DNA from: JAEUPI01 sp046348365
GTDB taxonomy: Bacteria; Pseudomonadota; Gammaproteobacteria; Burkholderiales; Burkholderiaceae_C
Direction of reading: 5' to 3'
Assembly (NCBI GenBank): GCA_046348365.1
Contig: JAXMEL010000002.1
Coordinates: forward strand, 788,185 to 852,184
DNA length: 64,000 bases
Every line of letters begins with the position of its first letter. The first letter of the stretch is position 1. Below, one piece after another: positions 8,081-19,035 of the stretch. The notes under the pieces are model-generated. The model had not been told where the DNA came from, ran no database searches, and saw only the letters and a list, made by a program, of their open reading frames with translations. The position numbers were made by a program, and so were the translations under genes.

Positions 8081-9202
8081 ATGCGCCACGGGTCCGGTCC
8101 GAACATCGTCGATCAACGCCTGGCCCGGCCCGGCCGGCGCCACGCGCGCATCGGCGCGTGCATGGGCCTCGTGGCGGCGGTGATCGCGCTGCACGCCCTG
8201 TTGCTCGCCGGCGCGGGCCGGCGCGACGCGTCGGGCGCGCGCGACGCAGCGCCGCTGCGCTCGGTGGTCGTGGTGGCGCCGCAGGTCGCGGCGAACTCGA
8301 GGCCACAGGCGGCACCGGCCGTCGAATCGACGATGGCGCGCTATGCCGAGCCGGCAGGCGCTGCGGCCGTTGATGCCGTGCCGGTGACGCAGCGCCAACC
8401 GGCGCACAGGGCGACCGAGCGCACAGCGGCTGGCGCACCGGCACTGCCGCGTGAAGCACCGCCGCTGCCGCGCGATGCAGCGCAGCCCGCGACGCCCGCG
8501 TTGCCGCCACCCCCGCGCGACGATGCACCGATGCCCGATACGCCGCCGCCGGTCTACGCCACACGGCCGCCGCCGGCGGCGCTGCTTCGCTACGCGCTGC
8601 GGCGCGGCGATGCGCTCGGCGAAGCCACGTTGCGCTGGCAGCCCGCTGCCGAGCGCTACGAGCTGCAGCTGCAGGCCACGTTGCCGCGGGGCGCGACGCT
8701 GGAGCAGCGCAGCGAAGGCAGCTTCGACGACGCCGGCCTGGCGCCGCAGCGGCTGGCCGATCGCCGGCGTGGGCGCGCCGCGCATGCGGCGAACTTCCAG
8801 CGCCCGCAAGGGCGCATCTCGTTCTCGGGGCCGCGCTGGGAGTTCCCGATGGTCCCCGGTGTGCAGGACCGCCTGAGCTGGCTGGTGCAGCTGGCCGCCA
8901 TCGCCGCCGCCTTGCCCGTCGGCAGCGACGAAGTCGTGCTGCAGGTCGTGGGCGCGCGCGGCGCCACCGCGCGCTGGCGCTTCCGCGTCATGGGGCCGGT
9001 GGCGCTGGAGCTGCCTGGCGGCCCCGCGCAGGCCTTGCATCTGGTGCGCGAGCCCGAACATCTGTACGACCTGCGCATCGAGCTGTGGCTCGATCCGTCT
9101 CGCGACCATTGGCCGCTGCGCCTGCGGCAGGCGCAGGTGCCGGGCGGCGAAACGCTCGAATGGACGCTCGAGGAGCTGAAGGCGCCACCGCCGGACACCT
9201 GA
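8081..9202 (+). CDS. DUF3108 domain-containing membrane-anchored protein
   Basis: A 373-residue protein. An arginine-rich start is followed by one hydrophobic segment (GLVAAVIALHALLLAG, about residues 29-44), a Pro/Ala-rich linker (about 60-170) and a C-terminal DUF3108 domain (about 175-365). This looks like a TonB-like inner-membrane anchor with a periplasmic spacer and a beta-rich outer domain. DUF3108 proteins are exported proteins of unknown function. Neither candidate start (8081, or an internal ATG at 8162) has a good ribosome site. I chose 8081 because it keeps positive charges before the membrane segment. It is transcribed divergently from the FAH-family gene. Confidence 0.82.
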   Translation: MRHGSGPNIVDQRLARPGRRHARIGACMGLVAAVIALHALLLAGAGRRDASGARDAAPLRSVVVVAPQVAANSRPQAAPAVESTMARYAEPAGAAAVDAVPVTQRQPAHRATERTAAGAPALPREAPPLPRDAAQPATPALPPPPRDDAPMPDTPPPVYATRPPPAALLRYALRRGDALGEATLRWQPAAERYELQLQATLPRGATLEQRSEGSFDDAGLAPQRLADRRRGRAAHAANFQRPQGRISFSGPRWEFPMVPGVQDRLSWLVQLAAIAAALPVGSDEVVLQVVGARGATARWRFRVMGPVALELPGGPAQALHLVREPEHLYDLRIELWLDPSRDHWPLRLRQAQVPGGETLEWTLEELKAPPPDT

Positions 9203-9261
9203 CCCGGCACTTGAAACCCGCGCCGCCGGCCGCATGTGCTGAATCAAGGAGCGTCAGCACC

Positions 9262-9525
9262 ATGCAGATGGTCTACAACTCGGACCAGTACGTGATCGTG
9301 GAATTCGACGTTGCCGTCGGCGAGGGTGCCGAGGCACGCCGCACCGGCGGTTACGAGATCGTCGACAAGTTCGCGCGCAAGGAGATCTTCCTCGAAGGCG
9401 CCGCGGCCGAGAGCTTCCAGCGCGGCGTACGCGAGCTGGCCGAGCGCGGCACTTCGCCCGAGGCCTTCGACGCATTCATCGAGGGCTACACCCAGCTCGC
9501 CCAGCAGCCGGTGGTGCTGCACTGA
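9262..9525 (+). CDS. DUF3567 family small protein
   Basis: An 87-residue acidic protein beginning MQMVYNSDQYVIVEF and matching the DUF3567 family found in Burkholderiales. The family has no known function. There is no signal peptide or membrane segment. An AAGGA ribosome site lies about 11 bases before the ATG. It stands alone between the DUF3108 gene and the AAA+ ATPase gene. About 157 bases follow it without a gene, holding only a short GC-rich hairpin near 9578-9592 that lacks a T-run. Confidence 0.88.
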   Translation: MQMVYNSDQYVIVEFDVAVGEGAEARRTGGYEIVDKFARKEIFLEGAAAESFQRGVRELAERGTSPEAFDAFIEGYTQLAQQPVVLH

Positions 9526-9682
9526 ATCCGGCGCACCGTGCCGCCGCTGCGGCAGCTGCAGTCCATCCGCCACCTTAGGGCGCGAAGCGCCCGCGCGCAT
9601 CAGGGTTCTCGTCCTCCCGTTCGGCGCGTCCTGCGTTAACGTCGACCGTGCGGCATGCCGCTCGCCTGCCGCGCCGAAGCCC

Positions 9683-11998
9683 ATGGTCGCCCGCTCGCAC
9701 GCCAACGCCAAGCCCCTGTTGTCGCCCCAGCTGGTCGATGCCCCGCTGCTCGACCGGCTGTGCACGCGCTTCGTGCTCACGCTGACGCTGACGCATCCGG
9801 GCCGCTTCAACCTGCGGCGCGACTGCGCGAGCCTGATGGCGCTGGTGGGCCGCCACCTGGTGTGGCCGCCGCACGTGCTGGCGCGGCTGCGCCAGTACCT
9901 GGCGCGCCGCTGCGAGGGCAACGACCACTGGCGCGGCCACGAGGCGCTCTCCGATGCCGCCTTCATCGAACGCCACGGCACCTGGCGCGGTGCCTACGAC
10001 GAGGGCACGCTGTACTTCTACCTCGACGAATACGCCAAGGATTCGCCGAAGGACGTGCAGGCCGTGCTCGCCGCCACCGCCGAATGGCTGCAGCGCGACC
10101 TGAAGAAGGCCTCGACGCTGGTCGAGAAGAACATCGACGCGCTGGCGCATCTGCTGCAGCTCAACCCGGCCGAGCGCGCGCTGCTGCTGTACGGCACGCT
10201 GGCGCGTTACCAGCGCGAGCTGCGCGGGCTGCTGGTGGAGTTCAAGGTCGCCAATGCGCAGGAGGCCTACGCGGCGCTGGCCTCGGTGGCGGGGGTCGAT
10301 CAGCGCGAGGTGGCCGACGCGTTGCGCGCCGGCAGCCGGCTCGAGCGCATCGGCATGGTCGAGAACCTGCTGTCGGAGCACAACATCACCGACCTCGCCG
10401 ACCTGATGAAGGTCAGCGAGCAGATGCCGCAGGTGTTGATGCGCGAATACCGCGGCCCCGACGAGCTGATGGCGGTGTTCACGCGGCCGTCGCGCAAGAG
10501 CGAGCTGGGCGCCGGCGACTTCGAGTTCGTCGCCGACGACGTGGGCGTGATCGTCGCGCTGCTGCGCAATGCCGTGGCGGGCAAGGAATGCGGCGTCAAC
10601 GTGCTGCTGTACGGGCCGCCGGGCACCGGCAAGACCGAACTTGCGCGCGTGTGCGCGCAGGCCGCGGGGCTCACGCTGTACGAGGTGGAATCGGCCGACC
10701 GCGACGGCAATTCGCTGTCGGGCCGCGACCGCTACCGCTCGCTGCAGGTGAGCCAGGCCTTCCTGCGCGGCAGCCCCGACGTGGCGCTGCTGTTCGACGA
10801 GGTCGAAGACGTGTTCCCGCCGCTGTCGAGCGACGCCGCGCAGATCATGGCCCGCCTCGACGCGAGCGACGCGCCGCCCACCGGCAGCGTCAGCGGCAAG
10901 GCCTGGGTCAACCAGATCCTCGAAACCAACCCGGTGCCGGTGATCTGGGTCACCAACCGCATCGAGCAGATCGACCCGGCGTTCCGCCGGCGCTTTCAGT
11001 ACCACCTGGAGCTGAAGTCGCCGCCGCCCGGCGCGCGCGAGGCGCTGGTCACGCGCGCGCTGCAGGGCATCGAGGTCAGCCCCGCGTTCGCCGCGCGCCT
11101 GGCCGAGCGCAAGGCGCTCACGCCGGCGCAGGTGCGCACCGCGGTGCGCCTGGCGCGGCTCGCCGGTGGCGCCGGCGGCGCCGGCGAGATCGAATCGCTG
11201 ATCGAGCGCCAGCTCGCGCATGCCGACCGCGCGCTCGGCCGCGCCAGCGAGGCCGCGAAGGGACAGCGCCCGCGCGTGACGACGTGGGACATCGAGCTGC
11301 TGAACGTGGAGACGCGCTTCGCGTTGCCGCGCATCGTCGAGGCGCTGCAGCGGCGCGGCCACGGCACGCTGTGCCTGCACGGCGCGCCGGGCACCGGCAA
11401 GACGGCGCTGGCCGAGCACATCGCGCAGGCGCTTGGGCGACCGCTGATGATCCGCCAGGCGAGCGACCTGGTGAGCAAGTTCGTCGGCGAGACCGAACAG
11501 AACATGGCGCGCATGTTCGAGGAGGCGCTCGCCGAGCAGGCCGTGCTGCTGCTCGACGAGGCCGACAGCTTCCTGCGCAACCGCCAGCGCGCCGAGCGCA
11601 CCTACGAGATCACCGAAGTCAACGAGATGCTGCAGGGCATGGAGCGCTTCGCCGGCGTGTTCATCTGCACCACCAATCTGTTCGACGATCTCGATGCGGC
11701 GGCACTGCGCCGCTTCACGTTCAAGATCCGCTTCCTGCCGCTCACGCAGCAGCAGCGCGAACGCATGTTCGTCGCCGAGGCGCTGGCCGGCGATGCCGGC
11801 GCGCTCGGCGACGAGCACCGCCGGCGCCTCGCCAGGCTGGAGCAGCTGACGCCGGGTGATTTCGCCGCCGTGCAGCGGCAGGTCGAGCTGCTCGGCGCGG
11901 CCTTCGATGCCGACGAGTTCCTGTCGCAGCTCGAAGGCGAGCATCGCGTGAAGCCCGAGGTGCGCCACCGCGGCGCGCCGATGGGCTTCGTGCAGTAG
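9683..11998 (+). CDS. Tandem AAA+ ATPase (two AAA modules)
   Basis: A 771-residue protein with a long helical N-terminal region (about residues 1-270) and two AAA+ modules. Module 1 has Walker A GPPGTGKTE near residue 310 and Walker B ALLFDEVEDVF near 370. Module 2 has Walker A GAPGTGKTA near 567 and Walker B VLLLDEADSF near 620, followed by a conserved TTNLFDDLD sensor region. The arrangement recalls Cdc48-type remodelling ATPases, but the N-terminal domain is not one I recognise, so the substrate is unknown. The start is the ATG of MVARSHAN. Upstream in-frame codons read as low-complexity non-coding sequence. No partner gene is obvious. Confidence 0.85.
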   Translation: MVARSHANAKPLLSPQLVDAPLLDRLCTRFVLTLTLTHPGRFNLRRDCASLMALVGRHLVWPPHVLARLRQYLARRCEGNDHWRGHEALSDAAFIERHGTWRGAYDEGTLYFYLDEYAKDSPKDVQAVLAATAEWLQRDLKKASTLVEKNIDALAHLLQLNPAERALLLYGTLARYQRELRGLLVEFKVANAQEAYAALASVAGVDQREVADALRAGSRLERIGMVENLLSEHNITDLADLMKVSEQMPQVLMREYRGPDELMAVFTRPSRKSELGAGDFEFVADDVGVIVALLRNAVAGKECGVNVLLYGPPGTGKTELARVCAQAAGLTLYEVESADRDGNSLSGRDRYRSLQVSQAFLRGSPDVALLFDEVEDVFPPLSSDAAQIMARLDASDAPPTGSVSGKAWVNQILETNPVPVIWVTNRIEQIDPAFRRRFQYHLELKSPPPGAREALVTRALQGIEVSPAFAARLAERKALTPAQVRTAVRLARLAGGAGGAGEIESLIERQLAHADRALGRASEAAKGQRPRVTTWDIELLNVETRFALPRIVEALQRRGHGTLCLHGAPGTGKTALAEHIAQALGRPLMIRQASDLVSKFVGETEQNMARMFEEALAEQAVLLLDEADSFLRNRQRAERTYEITEVNEMLQGMERFAGVFICTTNLFDDLDAAALRRFTFKIRFLPLTQQQRERMFVAEALAGDAGALGDEHRRRLARLEQLTPGDFAAVQRQVELLGAAFDADEFLSQLEGEHRVKPEVRHRGAPMGFVQ

Positions 11999-12184
11999 CG
12001 CCCGCGCGCACGCGAACAAGCTCTCGATTTCGCGTCGCACCCCGCGGACGAGGGGCCTGCCCGCGCTCGCGGATCGCAGGCGCCGCGTGGTGTTTGTCAC
12101 CGTAATTCCGCCCGGTGGGCGAAGGCGATCGGGACAATTTGCAGCACTTGTTCCGCCTCAGTTGCGACGCGCCGACCGCCGCCC

Positions 12185-14311
12185 ATGATCGATCCGGATA
12201 TCCGACCGCTGCTCACCTTGCTGGCCATGCTGGTGGCGGGCCTCACGTCGACCGTGCTGATGCACGCGCTGCGCACCACGCGCTCGGCCGACGCGATGAT
12301 CGGCTGGAGCTGGGTGCTCGGCGGCGCGGTGGCGGTGGGCACCGGCCTGTGGTCGGCGCAATCGCTGGCCCTGCTGTCGGGCCGCACCGCGGTCGGCGCC
12401 GTGTACGGCTTGAAGTGGATCGCTGCCGCCTGGGCGGTGTGCGTGGCCGCCGCGGGCGCCACGCTGCTGCTGGCCCAGCAGCTGCACGCCTCGCGCTCGC
12501 GCGCCTTGCTGATGCCCTGGGTGATCGGCCTCGTGATGGGTTCGGCGATGCTGGCGGCGGTGCGGCTGCTGCCGGCCGGCTCCGGCGCTCCGGTGTGGCA
12601 TCCCGGCTGGGGCATGGCGGCGGTGGCGATGCTGCTGGTCAGCGCCGCGCTGACGCTGTGGTGGCTCGACACGCCGGCGGCCACCGCGACGCATGACGGC
12701 TCCACCGCGCAGACAGCCACCGGCGTCGGTGTGCTGGGTGTCGGCCTGGCCTGCGCGCACGCCATGGCGATGCAGGCGGTGCATTTCGCCGACGCGCCGC
12801 CGCTCGGCGCCGAAGGCCTCGACGCGTCGGGCCTGACGCTCGCCGCCTCGGTGGGCGCGCTCGCGGTGGCGATGGCGCTGCTCAGCGTGTGGGTCGAGGC
12901 TCGCAACCGCGCGCGCACGCATACGCTGGCCAACTCGCTCGACGAGGCCAACACGCAGCTGCGCCGCCAGGCTTTCTGCGATCCGCTGACGACGCTGCCC
13001 AACCGGCTGCTGTTCGAGGAACGCCTGCAGCAGACGCTCAAGCGCGTGGGCCGCGCACCGAGCGCGATGGCGGTGCTGTTCATCGACCTCGACGGCTTCA
13101 AGCCGATCAACGATTCCTTCGGCCACGCCGCCGGCGACGTGGTGCTGCGCGAGGTGGGCGAGCGGCTGCTGGCGCTGGCCGGCCAGCACGGCACCGCGGC
13201 GCGCGTGGGCGGCGACGAATTCCTGCTGCTGGTGCCCGGCCCCGGCGGCCAGGACGGCGCTGCCGCCGCCGCGCAGCATGTGCTGCAGGCGCTCGGCCGG
13301 CCCTATCGGCTGCCCAACCGCGGCGAGGTGAAACTCTCGTGCTCGATCGGCATCGCGCTGTTCCCCGAGCATGGCTCGACGGCCAAGTTGATCGCCAACG
13401 CCGACGCCGCGATGTACGCAGCCAAGCGCACCGGCGGCTCGACCTACGCCTTCTTCGAGGCCCGCATGGACCTCGACGTGCGCGAGCAGGTCGAGATGCA
13501 GAACGACCTGCGCCTGGCCATCGAGCGCAAGCAGCTGCAGCTGTACTTCCAGCCCAAGATCCATGCCGCATCGGGCCAGGTCACCGGCGTCGAGGCGCTG
13601 ATCCGCTGGGACCATCCCACGCGCGGCCTGATCAGCCCCGAGGTGTTCATCCCGGTGGCCGAGCGCTTCGGCCTGATCGGCAGCATCGGCAACTGGGTGA
13701 TCGAGGAGGCCTGCCACCAGATCCGCCAGTGGCTGGACCTCGGGCTGCGCATGCGCGTGGCGGTGAACCTGTCGATGCACCAGCTGCGCCAGGACGATCT
13801 GGTGCCGCGCATCCGCCGCGCGCTGGAGGCGCACCGCGTCGATCCGGGGCTGCTGACCTTCGAGATCACCGAATCGGTGGCGATGGAAGACACGCAGGCC
13901 ACGATGCGCTCGTTCGGCCACCTGGCGCGCGTGGGTGCGTCGCTGTCGATCGACGATTTCGGCACCGGCTACTCGAGCCTGGCCTACCTGCGCAAGCTGC
14001 CGGCACGGCAGCTGAAGATCGACCGCGGCTTCGTGGCCGACATCGAGCACAGCTCCGACGCGCTGGCGGTGGTCGACGCGGTGATCAAGCTCGCCCACGC
14101 GCTCGGCCTCAAGGTGGTGGCCGAGGGCGTGGAGACCGAGAACCAGCGCGACATCCTGCTCGGCCTGCGCTGCGACGAGCTGCAGGGCTACCTGTTTGCC
14201 AAGCCGATGCCGGCCAAGCTGCTCACGCTGTGGGCAATGGACGAGGACTCCCACGAGATCGAGTTCCGCCACTCGCTGTTCCAGCACCAGTTCTCCAACT
14301 CGGTGCAGTAG
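12185..14311 (+). CDS. Membrane-bound GGDEF-EAL protein with degenerate MHYT-like sensor
   Basis: A 708-residue c-di-GMP enzyme. About seven membrane helices (residues 1-240) are followed by a GGDEF domain (about 270-430, intact GGDEF at 342-346) and an EAL domain (about 450-700, EAL at 470-472, DDFGTGYSSL near 595, EGVETE near 645). Both catalytic signatures are intact, so synthesis, breakdown or both are possible. The membrane part has the repeat spacing of MHYT sensors, but the MHYxG-type positions read AQSLAL and AHAMAM, so the usual Met/His ligands are largely lost. No ribosome site is evident. About 186 bases before the gene hold no other feature except a GACAAT hexamer near 12133. Confidence 0.92.
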   Translation: MIDPDIRPLLTLLAMLVAGLTSTVLMHALRTTRSADAMIGWSWVLGGAVAVGTGLWSAQSLALLSGRTAVGAVYGLKWIAAAWAVCVAAAGATLLLAQQLHASRSRALLMPWVIGLVMGSAMLAAVRLLPAGSGAPVWHPGWGMAAVAMLLVSAALTLWWLDTPAATATHDGSTAQTATGVGVLGVGLACAHAMAMQAVHFADAPPLGAEGLDASGLTLAASVGALAVAMALLSVWVEARNRARTHTLANSLDEANTQLRRQAFCDPLTTLPNRLLFEERLQQTLKRVGRAPSAMAVLFIDLDGFKPINDSFGHAAGDVVLREVGERLLALAGQHGTAARVGGDEFLLLVPGPGGQDGAAAAAQHVLQALGRPYRLPNRGEVKLSCSIGIALFPEHGSTAKLIANADAAMYAAKRTGGSTYAFFEARMDLDVREQVEMQNDLRLAIERKQLQLYFQPKIHAASGQVTGVEALIRWDHPTRGLISPEVFIPVAERFGLIGSIGNWVIEEACHQIRQWLDLGLRMRVAVNLSMHQLRQDDLVPRIRRALEAHRVDPGLLTFEITESVAMEDTQATMRSFGHLARVGASLSIDDFGTGYSSLAYLRKLPARQLKIDRGFVADIEHSSDALAVVDAVIKLAHALGLKVVAEGVETENQRDILLGLRCDELQGYLFAKPMPAKLLTLWAMDEDSHEIEFRHSLFQHQFSNSVQ

Positions 14312-14319
14312 CCACCGTG

Positions 14320-14349
14320 TAGGCAAGGCCGCGCGCCGGTTCCTACAAT
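14320..14349 (+). promoter_or_regulatory. Sigma-70-like promoter giving a near-leaderless metH N-terminal mRNA
   Basis: A TACAAT -10 element (14344-14349) lies 18 bases after TAGGCA (14320-14325, four of six matches to TTGACA). The predicted start point, about seven bases downstream, falls on or beside the ATG at 14356. No Shine-Dalgarno sequence fits in between. Inferred from sequence match only. Confidence 0.5.
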
Positions 14350-14355
14350 TGCGCG

Positions 14356-15405
14356 ATGAACCGCCCGCCCTACACCCGCGCCGCCAGCCTGCCGGCGCTG
14401 CTGCAGCAGCGCATCGTGATCATCGACGGTGCCATGGGCACCATGATCCAGCGCCACGCCCTGGGCGAGGCCGAGTTCCGCGGCGAGCGCTTCAAGGACC
14501 ACGCGAAGGACCTCAAGGGCAACAACGACCTGCTGTCGCTCACGCGGCCGGCGGTGGTGCGCGCGATCCACGACGCCTACCTCGCCGCGGGCGCCGACAT
14601 CATCGAGACCAACACCTTCGGCGCCACGCGCATCGCGCAGGAAGACTACGCGCTCGCCGACGCGGCGCGCGAGATGAACGTCGCTGCCGCCCGGCTCGCG
14701 CGCGAGGCGGTCGATGCCGTGGCCACGCCCGAGCGGCCGCGCTTCGTAGCCGGCGCGCTCGGCCCCACGCCGCGCACCGCGAGCATCAGCCCCGACGTGA
14801 ACGACCCCGGTGCGCGCAACACCAGCTTCGAGGAGCTGCGCGCGGCGTATCACGAGCAGGCGTCCGGCCTGCTCGAAGGCGGGGCCGATCTCTTTCTCGT
14901 CGAGACGATCTTCGACACGCTCAACGCCAAGGCCGCGATCTTCGCGCTCGAGGAGCTGATGGAGTCCAGCGGCGAGCGGCTGCCGGTGATCATCTCGGGC
15001 ACGGTCACCGACGCCTCAGGGCGCATCCTCTCGGGGCAGACGGTGCCGGCGTTCTGGCATTCGGTGCGCCACGCGCGGCCGATCGCGGTGGGCCTGAACT
15101 GCGCGCTCGGCGCGGCGCTGATGCGCCCGTACCTGGAGGAGCTGGCCAAGGTCGCGGCCGACACCTGGATCAGCTGCTACCCCAACGCCGGCCTGCCCAA
15201 CCCGATGAGCGAGACCGGCTTCGACGAGACGCCGGCCGTCACCGGCGGCCTGATGGAGGAGTTCGCGCGCGCGGGCTTCCTCAACATCGCCGGCGGCTGC
15301 TGCGGCACGACGCCGCAGCACATCGCCGAGATCGCCCGGCGCGTCTCGGCCTACCGCCCGCGCGGGCGGCACGACCCGCTGCTGCGCGATCTGGTCGCGG
15401 CCTGA
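14356..15405 (+). CDS. metH: Methionine synthase, homocysteine-binding half (split MetH)
   Basis: A 349-residue homocysteine S-methyltransferase module, equivalent to the N-terminal domain of cobalamin-dependent MetH. The three zinc cysteines are present: Cys249 in GLNCALG, and Cys315 and Cys316 in GGCCGTTP. The N-terminus carries IDGAMGTMIQ, as in MetH. The folate, cobalamin and activation domains are encoded separately at 16267-19020, so the two proteins must act together to methylate homocysteine. This split form is known in Betaproteobacteria. Here the halves are separated by an opposing lipoprotein gene, and only the second half has a riboswitch. There is no clear ribosome site, and transcription may begin at the start codon. 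Confidence 0.94.
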   Translation: MNRPPYTRAASLPALLQQRIVIIDGAMGTMIQRHALGEAEFRGERFKDHAKDLKGNNDLLSLTRPAVVRAIHDAYLAAGADIIETNTFGATRIAQEDYALADAAREMNVAAARLAREAVDAVATPERPRFVAGALGPTPRTASISPDVNDPGARNTSFEELRAAYHEQASGLLEGGADLFLVETIFDTLNAKAAIFALEELMESSGERLPVIISGTVTDASGRILSGQTVPAFWHSVRHARPIAVGLNCALGAALMRPYLEELAKVAADTWISCYPNAGLPNPMSETGFDETPAVTGGLMEEFARAGFLNIAGGCCGTTPQHIAEIARRVSAYRPRGRHDPLLRDLVAA

Positions 15406-15436
15406 GCGCGGCGCACTGTCTTCACTTCGATTCACT

Positions 15437-15994
15437 TCAAGGCTTCGCCGGCGGCTTGCTGCCCGGGAACGCGCCCTTGGGCGGCGGCAATGCGCTGTCG
15501 TCGAGCTTGTCGATGGCCACCGGCCCGGGCACCACGCGCATCAGCACGCTGTCGTCGGGCGGCGCGGCGATCGTCGACACGCGCAGCGCGAGCACGCCCT
15601 TGCCGGTGAGGTAGCTGCGCATCGCGCCGGCGCGTGCGGCAGCGCCGGGCGCGCCGACCTGCACCTTAGCGCTGGGCTGGCGCGCCAGCGTGGCCGAGAC
15701 CTTGTCCATCACCGCGCGCAGCGGCGGCTTCGGCGTGGCGGACGATGCGTCGAACGAGAACTCCATCGGCACCGTGACCCGCATCGCGCCGTCGGGCTCG
15801 GCGGCCACGCCCACCGGCGTGCCCTCGAACAGCGAGCGCATCCAGCGCACCTCGCCGGCCAGCACGGTGGGCGACGGCTGCCCCGGCCGCGGCGGCTCGG
15901 CACCCGGCGCGGTGCCGGGCGTCGTCACCTGCGAGGCGCAGCCGCCCAGCAGCGCCGCGGCCGCGAGGCCCAGCCGCCAGTCGATCACGCTCAT
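15437..15994 (-). CDS. Putative lipoprotein between the metH halves
   Basis: A 185-residue protein with a lipoprotein signal: hydrophobic residues 8-17 and lipobox LLGGC with Cys19. A Pro-rich linker follows, then a region (about 75-150) whose pattern (MEFSFDASSATPKPPLRAVMDKV, split here as MEFSFDASSA and PLRAVMDKV) resembles an OmpA-like peptidoglycan-binding fold, though key Asp/Arg residues are not clear. It is probably anchored in a membrane, with the domain in the periplasm. It runs opposite to both metH genes and diverges from the riboswitch-controlled one. Its function is not known, and linkage to methionine metabolism is not implied by the sequence. Confidence 0.75.
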   Translation of the reverse strand: MSVIDWRLGLAAAALLGGCASQVTTPGTAPGAEPPRPGQPSPTVLAGEVRWMRSLFEGTPVGVAAEPDGAMRVTVPMEFSFDASSATPKPPLRAVMDKVSATLARQPSAKVQVGAPGAAARAGAMRSYLTGKGVLALRVSTIAAPPDDSVLMRVVPGPVAIDKLDDSALPPPKGAFPGSKPPAKP

Positions 15995-16088
15995 CTGTTG
16001 TTGCTCCTTCGCGGTCCGGCCGCCACATCCCTGCGGACCAGGGTGTCGCCGCAGTGTCGCTCAATCGCCATAGACACATAGAATGCCG

Positions 16089-16192
16089 GCTCGGTTCGAG
16101 GAGCGTTGCAACGGTGTGCCACAGGCCGCCGCCAGGCTCGGGCCGGATGCCGCCGGGCCGCGGGCCCGCTGCATCGTGCAACGGCGCTCACC
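16089..16192 (+). promoter_or_regulatory. SAH riboswitch upstream of the metH cobalamin half
   Basis: The leader has the layout of the S-adenosylhomocysteine riboswitch. The 5' strand GAGCGTTGCAAC (16101-16112) pairs with the 3' strand GCAACGGCGCTC (16178-16189). Between them are a GCCAGGCTCGGG segment (16131-16142) and GC-rich stems. GCTCACC closes the aptamer, as in the known consensus. SAH riboswitches in Betaproteobacteria switch on ahcY and metH when SAH accumulates. Downstream GC hairpins (about 16200-16228) could be the expression platform. It lies about 75 bases before the metH start. Family membership is judged by eye, without a covariance search. Confidence 0.88.
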
Positions 16193-16266
16193 CCGGCCGC
16201 CGCCGCGGCCTTCGCGGGTGAGCCCCGCAGGACATCGCGGCCAAGGCCCGCTGGAGTGTCCGCGCG

Positions 16267-19020
<2,754 letters not shown>

Positions 19021-19035
19021 CGTTTCGCCACGGGC

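Noticed and set aside
9578..9592. GGGCGC-GAA-GCGCCC hairpin as a terminator after the DUF3567 gene.
   Set aside because: Stem is short and no T-run follows. Such hairpins occur by chance in this GC-rich DNA.
15995..16266. Cobalamin riboswitch before metH.
   Set aside because: The B12 box and GCCACTG-type segments are absent. The SAH aptamer pattern explains the leader better.
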